Positions 15,772-18,524 of a stretch of 18,524 nucleotides of DNA are shown piece after piece. Made by a program: the position numbers and the translations under genes. The notes beneath the pieces were generated by a model. The model did no database searches, was not told where the DNA came from, and was given only the letters and a program-made list of their open reading frames with translations. Positions within the stretch are counted from its first letter, which is position 1. The number at the start of each line of letters is the position of its first letter. The DNA comes from Fimbriimonadaceae bacterium (GTDB lineage Bacteria; Armatimonadota; Fimbriimonadia; Fimbriimonadales; Fimbriimonadaceae), in NCBI GenBank assembly GCA_014380605.1, contig JACMJO010000494.1, forward strand, positions 1 to 18,524. The letters run 5' to 3'.

Positions 15772-15777
15772 TAACAT
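15772..15777 (+). promoter_or_regulatory. -10-like box TAACAT before the deacylase gene
   Basis: TAACAT lies 6 nt before the GTG at 15784, the spacing expected for a leaderless transcript. There is no Shine-Dalgarno sequence and no convincing -35 box. Confidence 0.4.
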
Positions 15778-15783
15778 CAGAGC

Positions 15784-17352
15784 GTGAAGTCACTAGCCTT
15801 CATTCTAGGTCTCGCAGCGCTTGCGGCAAACCAAGCGCCCCAACGTTTCGATCTCCTCATAAAAGGGGGCCGAGTTGTCGACGGCACGGGCAATCCCGCC
15901 TATTTCTCCGACATCGCCGTCAACAAGGGCAGAATCATCAAGATCGGCCGCAACCTGGGGGTTGCAACCCAAACCCTGGATGCCAAAGGGATGGTGGTGG
16001 CTCCAGGCTTCATCGATGTTCACACCCATGCTGAGAACGTCACCCGCCTTCGAGACGCTGAAAACTACATCCGAATGGGCGTGACGACCATCGTCGTCGG
16101 CAACTGTGGGGGATCGACCGACCACGTCGCCAGCTTCTTCAAAGAGGTTGATGGGAAAGTCGCCGTCAACGTGGCCACTCTCATCGGCCACAACACCGTC
16201 CGCTCAGCCGCCATGAAAGGCTCTTTCAATCGTCCTCCGTCTCCCGCCGAACTGACCCAGATGAAGATGGCAGTGGACAATGCCATGCGCCAAGGCGCTT
16301 GTGGACTTTCCACCGGCCTGATCTACTTGCCCGGAACCTTTGCCAAGACCGACGAGATTGTGGCCCTTGCCAAGGTTGCCAACCACTACGACGGAATCTA
16401 CGCAAGCCATATGCGAAACGAGAGCGATGAGATCGAGAAGGCTCTCGACGAGGCATTCGCAATCGGCCGTGGAGCTGGTATCCGGGTCCAGGTCAGCCAC
16501 CTTAAACTTGGCAAAGCGGGCTGGGGAAACACGGACAAAGTCCTGGATGCACTCGCCAAGGCAAGACAGGACGGGCTTGATGTCACCCAGGATCAATATG
16601 TCTACACCGCGAGTAGCACTAGCCTCACACAAATGATCCCGAGTTGGGCCAAGGAAGGAGGCCGCGAGAAGTTCAGAGAACGGCTCAAGGACCCCGCGAT
16701 CAAGCAGCGGATGATCGACGAGATGCAGAAGAACCTGGACCTTCGAAAGGACCCTGATTACGCCTATGCAGTCGTGGCTTCTTACTCCAAAGAACGCTCG
16801 CTCAACGGCTTGACGATCCCTGCGGCAACCAAAAAGGTGAAGGGTGCCGACGACCTGGCGAGCCAGATGGAGTTCATCTTCGAGGTCGAGGCGAATGGCG
16901 GCGCGAGCGGGGTGTTCTTTGGAATGAACGAGGAGGACATCAAGACCTTCATGCAGCTCCCGACCACAATGTTCGCCGCCGATGGCTCCTGTCGAGACTT
17001 CGGCAAAGACGTTCCTCATCCCCGGAGCTATGGAAACAATGCACGGGTCCTCGCGAGGTACGTGCGCGAGTTCAATGCGATCACGCTAGAGGATGCGATC
17101 CGCAAGATGACTTCTCTCCCCGCCAACTCGTTCCGATTCCATGATCGGGGCCTGATCAAGGAAGGCATGGCGGCGGATATTGTGGTGTTTGATGCCGACA
17201 AAGTGCGCGATGTTTCGACCTACGACGATCCCCACCATTACGCGGAGGGCTTCCGACATGTGGTCGTGAATGGAGTGCCGGTCATTGTGAATGAAAAGAA
17301 AACCGGAAAGCGCCCTGGTCGAGCGATGAGGCATAAGAGAGACACCCTTTAG
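15784..17352 (+). CDS. N-acyl-D-amino-acid deacylase (D-aminoacylase family), exported
   Basis: This 522-aa amidohydrolase-superfamily enzyme of the D-aminoacylase group releases D-amino acids from N-acyl forms. The N-terminus is a short signal peptide (VKSLAFILGLAALAA), so it probably acts outside the cytoplasm. LLIKGGRVVDGTGNP and APGFIDVHTHAE open the barrel with metal ligands H80 and H82. Further expected ligands are C108 (GNCGG), H209 (YASHMRNES) and H239 (VQVSHLKLG), with the likely catalytic Asp at D400 (AADGS). HPRSYGNNARVLARYVRE is a strong family signature. Some members are annotated as dihydroorotase-like or dipeptidases, so the substrate is inferred. The start is the GTG at 15784, 57 bp after the antitoxin-like gene. 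The stop codon sits at the edge of a palindrome that begins a repeat cluster. Confidence 0.92.
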   Translation: MKSLAFILGLAALAANQAPQRFDLLIKGGRVVDGTGNPAYFSDIAVNKGRIIKIGRNLGVATQTLDAKGMVVAPGFIDVHTHAENVTRLRDAENYIRMGVTTIVVGNCGGSTDHVASFFKEVDGKVAVNVATLIGHNTVRSAAMKGSFNRPPSPAELTQMKMAVDNAMRQGACGLSTGLIYLPGTFAKTDEIVALAKVANHYDGIYASHMRNESDEIEKALDEAFAIGRGAGIRVQVSHLKLGKAGWGNTDKVLDALAKARQDGLDVTQDQYVYTASSTSLTQMIPSWAKEGGREKFRERLKDPAIKQRMIDEMQKNLDLRKDPDYAYAVVASYSKERSLNGLTIPAATKKVKGADDLASQMEFIFEVEANGGASGVFFGMNEEDIKTFMQLPTTMFAADGSCRDFGKDVPHPRSYGNNARVLARYVREFNAITLEDAIRKMTSLPANSFRFHDRGLIKEGMAADIVVFDADKVRDVSTYDDPHHYAEGFRHVVVNGVPVIVNEKKTGKRPGRAMRHKRDTL

Positions 17353-17465
17353 AGTGAGGCGATTCATCGCCGCACTCAACTTGTAAACGTTCTCGAGACG
17401 ATTAATCGTCGCACCGTAAGTCAGCCCAATAAATCGGGCAGGCTAAAGCGGCGATGAATCGCCGC
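17352..17465. repeat. Cluster of four short palindromic repeats
   Basis: Four inverted repeats fill the gap after the deacylase gene. (1) 17352-17377: arms GAGTG and GGCGAT paired with ATCGCC and CACTC around a TC loop, one mismatch, starting inside the stop codon. (2) 17397-17410: perfect GACGATTAATCGTC. (3) 17424-17439: GCCC/GGGC arms around AATAAATC. (4) 17448-17465: 8-bp arms GCGGCGAT/ATCGCCGC around GA. Units 1 and 4 share GGCGAT, a variable centre, ATCGCCGCACTC; unit 2 is a variant of the same motif; unit 3 resembles the palindrome at 429-444. No T-tract follows, so the cluster looks like REP/BIME-type dispersed repeats rather than plain terminators. Confidence 0.75.
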
Positions 17466-17469
17466 ACTC

Positions 17470-17475
17470 TAAAAT
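17470..17475 (+). promoter_or_regulatory. -10-like box TAAAAT before the PolX-N-like gene
   Basis: TAAAAT lies 5 nt before the ATG at 17481 and directly follows the last palindrome (CACTC then TAAAAT). There is no Shine-Dalgarno sequence. A transcript from here would be leaderless or nearly so. Confidence 0.42.
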
Positions 17476-17480
17476 AAAGC

Positions 17481-17933
17481 ATGACCAACGCCGAACTCGC
17501 TCAAGAACTCCGCGATCTGCGCGACTTCCTCATCATCGCCGGCTATGAAGAGTCCCACGCGACCCGGTACACCCTGATCGCCCGAAGTATCGAGAAGATG
17601 CCCGAGTCGATTTCTATGCTCAAAGATGAGGGACGGTTAGATGAGATTCCAGGTGTAGGGAAGCTGATTAAGCTCTACATCAGGGAGTATCTCGAGACGG
17701 GCACCTGCTCCAAGCGCGCCGAGTGGGCGAGCGAGGCGCCGGATTCCGTCCTTGAGCTGGTCCGCATCCCCGGAGTCGGCGCAAAAACCGCTCGATTCCT
17801 CTTTCAGAACTACGGCGTCCACTCGCTGGAATCGCTCAAGGTTGCGATCGAGGAAGGAAAGCTAAAGGACGCCCCCGGCATCGGCCCCAAGACCTTGGCG
17901 ACGATGAAGGATTTCGCCGAAAACCATACATAG
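17481..17933 (+). CDS. Stand-alone helix-hairpin-helix protein resembling the N-terminus of DNA polymerase X
   Basis: This 150-aa protein matches only the first part of bacterial PolX. It has an 8-kDa-like helical domain (~1-70: MTNAELAQELRDLRDFL, TRYTLIARSIEKMPESI) with HhH GRLDEIPGVGKLIKLYI, a second HhH (LVRIPGVGAKTARFLF, ~93-108) and a third (KLKDAPGIGPKTLATM, ~127-142). The polymerase palm (catalytic Asp residues) and the PHP nuclease domain are absent, although full PolX has roughly 570 residues. The frame ends at TAG, and the next gene is an unrelated aldolase, so this is not a nearby frameshift. HhH motifs bind the DNA backbone without sequence preference, so a role in gap or 5'-phosphate recognition is possible. 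It may be a free-standing accessory or a remnant. The start at ATG 17481 is well placed. Confidence 0.85.
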   Translation: MTNAELAQELRDLRDFLIIAGYEESHATRYTLIARSIEKMPESISMLKDEGRLDEIPGVGKLIKLYIREYLETGTCSKRAEWASEAPDSVLELVRIPGVGAKTARFLFQNYGVHSLESLKVAIEEGKLKDAPGIGPKTLATMKDFAENHT

Positions 17934-17950
17934 CTGTCGGATGGTTTGTG

Positions 17951-17978
17951 CTGACGCATCTTAACGGCAGGCTAAAAT
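17951..17978 (+). promoter_or_regulatory. Promoter of the aldolase gene (CTGACG - 16 bp - TAAAAT)
   Basis: A -35-like CTGACG (17951-17956) and -10 TAAAAT (17973-17978) are 16 bp apart. The GTG start lies 6 nt beyond the -10, so transcription should begin at the start codon. This is the best two-part promoter in the window. Confidence 0.55.
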
Positions 17979-17984
17979 CACCCA

Positions 17985-18440
17985 GTGAAATCCTATCGCC
18001 TCAACCGCCTGTTCAACGCCAAGTCCGGGCGGTGCTTCGATGTCGCCATCGACCACGGGTTCTTCAACGAGCTCGCCTTTCTCAAGGGAATCGAGGACAT
18101 CGAGGCGGCGGTGCAGACAGTGGTGGAGGCCGGGCCGGATGCGATCCAGCTTACGGTGGGGCAGGCGGACGTCTTGCAAAGGATTCGAGGTCGACAGAAA
18201 CCTTCTTTGGTTCTAAGGACCGATGTCGCGAACGTTTACGGCAAGACCCTGGAGGCTCCGTTTAGCCGGATGATCGCCGACCCCGTCGGGCAGGCGCTTC
18301 GGCTGGATGCAACCTGCGTGGTGGTCAACCTTTTCCGAATTCCCGGAGCGCCCGAGGTGACCGAGCACTGCATCGAGAACATCCTCTCGATCAAGCCGGA
18401 CTGCGATGCCTGGGGAATGCCGCTGATGATCGAGCCGGTG
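17985..18440 (+). CDS. DeoC/LacD-type (class I) aldolase, truncated by a junction
   Basis: From the GTG at 17985, about 152 residues read as a class I fructose-bisphosphate-type aldolase of the DeoC/LacD/FbaB group, a TIM-barrel Schiff-base enzyme. Seen are CFDVAIDHGFFNE, a phosphosugar-aldolase opening; AGPDAIQLTVGQA; LVLRTDVANVYG; CVVVNLFRIPGAPE; and CDAWGMPLMIEP. The catalytic Lys strand, expected some 30-40 residues later in a 'GADVIKA'-type motif, is never reached. After MIEPVV (to ~18440) the expected 'GG--VDGD' region is missing and the frame continues as SGCAGPLPHRPCAV, which does not look like an aldolase. The frame has no stop before the window ends, so formally it runs to 18524. 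If real, it is a dead or fused gene; if a join artefact, the intact gene continues elsewhere. Confidence 0.8.
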
Positions 18441-18441
18441 G

Positions 18442-18524
18442 TATCAGGGTGCGCAGGTCCTCTACCTCATCGGCCATGTGCGGTACACGGAGCCGCGCGT
18501 GCGCGTGACGAGCGACCAGATGAA
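18442..18524 (+). pseudogene. Internal fragment of an OstA/LptA-like protein, no start codon
   Basis: Shifted by one base from the aldolase frame, 18442-18524 reads YQGAQVLYLIGHVRYTEPR and then VRVTSDQM. This is the 'G--v-yl-G-V---------v-sD-' repeat of OstA/LptA/LptC-type beta-jellyroll proteins that carry lipopolysaccharide to the outer membrane. There is no start codon or ribosome site at its head; it begins in mid-fold right where the aldolase ends. The piece continues past the right edge. Only 27 residues are visible, so the family call is tentative. Confidence 0.42.

Noticed and set aside
16204..17019. 271-codon minus-strand frame inside the deacylase gene
   Set aside because: It is a shadow of a strongly conserved metal-dependent amidohydrolase. 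High GC at third positions commonly leaves such antisense frames open.
17352..17465. CRISPR array
   Set aside because: The repeats are short palindromes of differing sequence and uneven spacing. There are no uniform spacers and no cas genes.

Overview
The window is about 57% GC and reads as an ordinary bacterial chromosome with tightly packed genes on both strands. The gene repertoire suggests Armatimonadota, probably a Fimbriimonas-like lineage: a long AfsR/SARP-type BTAD regulator with NB-ARC and TPR parts, a VIT-VWA protein, a DUF2330 protein, an N-acyl-D-amino-acid deacylase and a cytochrome c-PQQ sugar dehydrogenase fusion. Many starts lack a Shine-Dalgarno sequence, which also fits. This placement rests on recalled family resemblance, not on a marker gene, so it is moderate.

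Left block (1-5878), a probable amino-sugar locus. On the minus strand lie an NgcE-like GlcNAc/chitobiose-binding lipoprotein and, downstream of it, the N-terminus of a GH20-like beta-N-acetylhexosaminidase that runs off the left edge. Divergent to them are the large BTAD/NB-ARC/TPR regulator and a Gfo/Idh/MocA oxidoreductase. No permease genes are visible.

Middle block (5917-11397). It holds an unrecognised lipoprotein, a small one-helix membrane protein convergent to it, a GatA-like amidase with an export signal, a DUF2330 membrane protein, and a CCA-adding enzyme (HD type) that converges on the DUF2330 gene with a 41-bp coding overlap.

Right block (11406-18524). It holds a VIT-VWA secreted protein just upstream of the CCA gene, a divergent cytochrome c/PQQ sugar dehydrogenase, a lone AbrB/MazE-type antitoxin with a palindrome over its start codon, an exported N-acyl-D-amino-acid deacylase, a cluster of four short palindromes, a stand-alone 150-aa protein resembling only the N-terminal helix-hairpin-helix part of DNA polymerase X, and a DeoC/LacD-type aldolase. 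The aldolase similarity breaks off near position 18440. What follows looks, in another frame, like the inside of an OstA/LptA-like protein. This is either a real deletion fusion or a chimeric join.

A recurring regulatory theme is a TANNNT box 5-7 nt before the start codon at six genes, as expected for leaderless mRNAs. No rRNA, tRNA, CRISPR array, transposase or phage gene was seen. No convincing new multi-gene system was found. The items most worth a second look are the 18440 junction, the PolX-N orphan, the palindrome families and the leaderless-start pattern.
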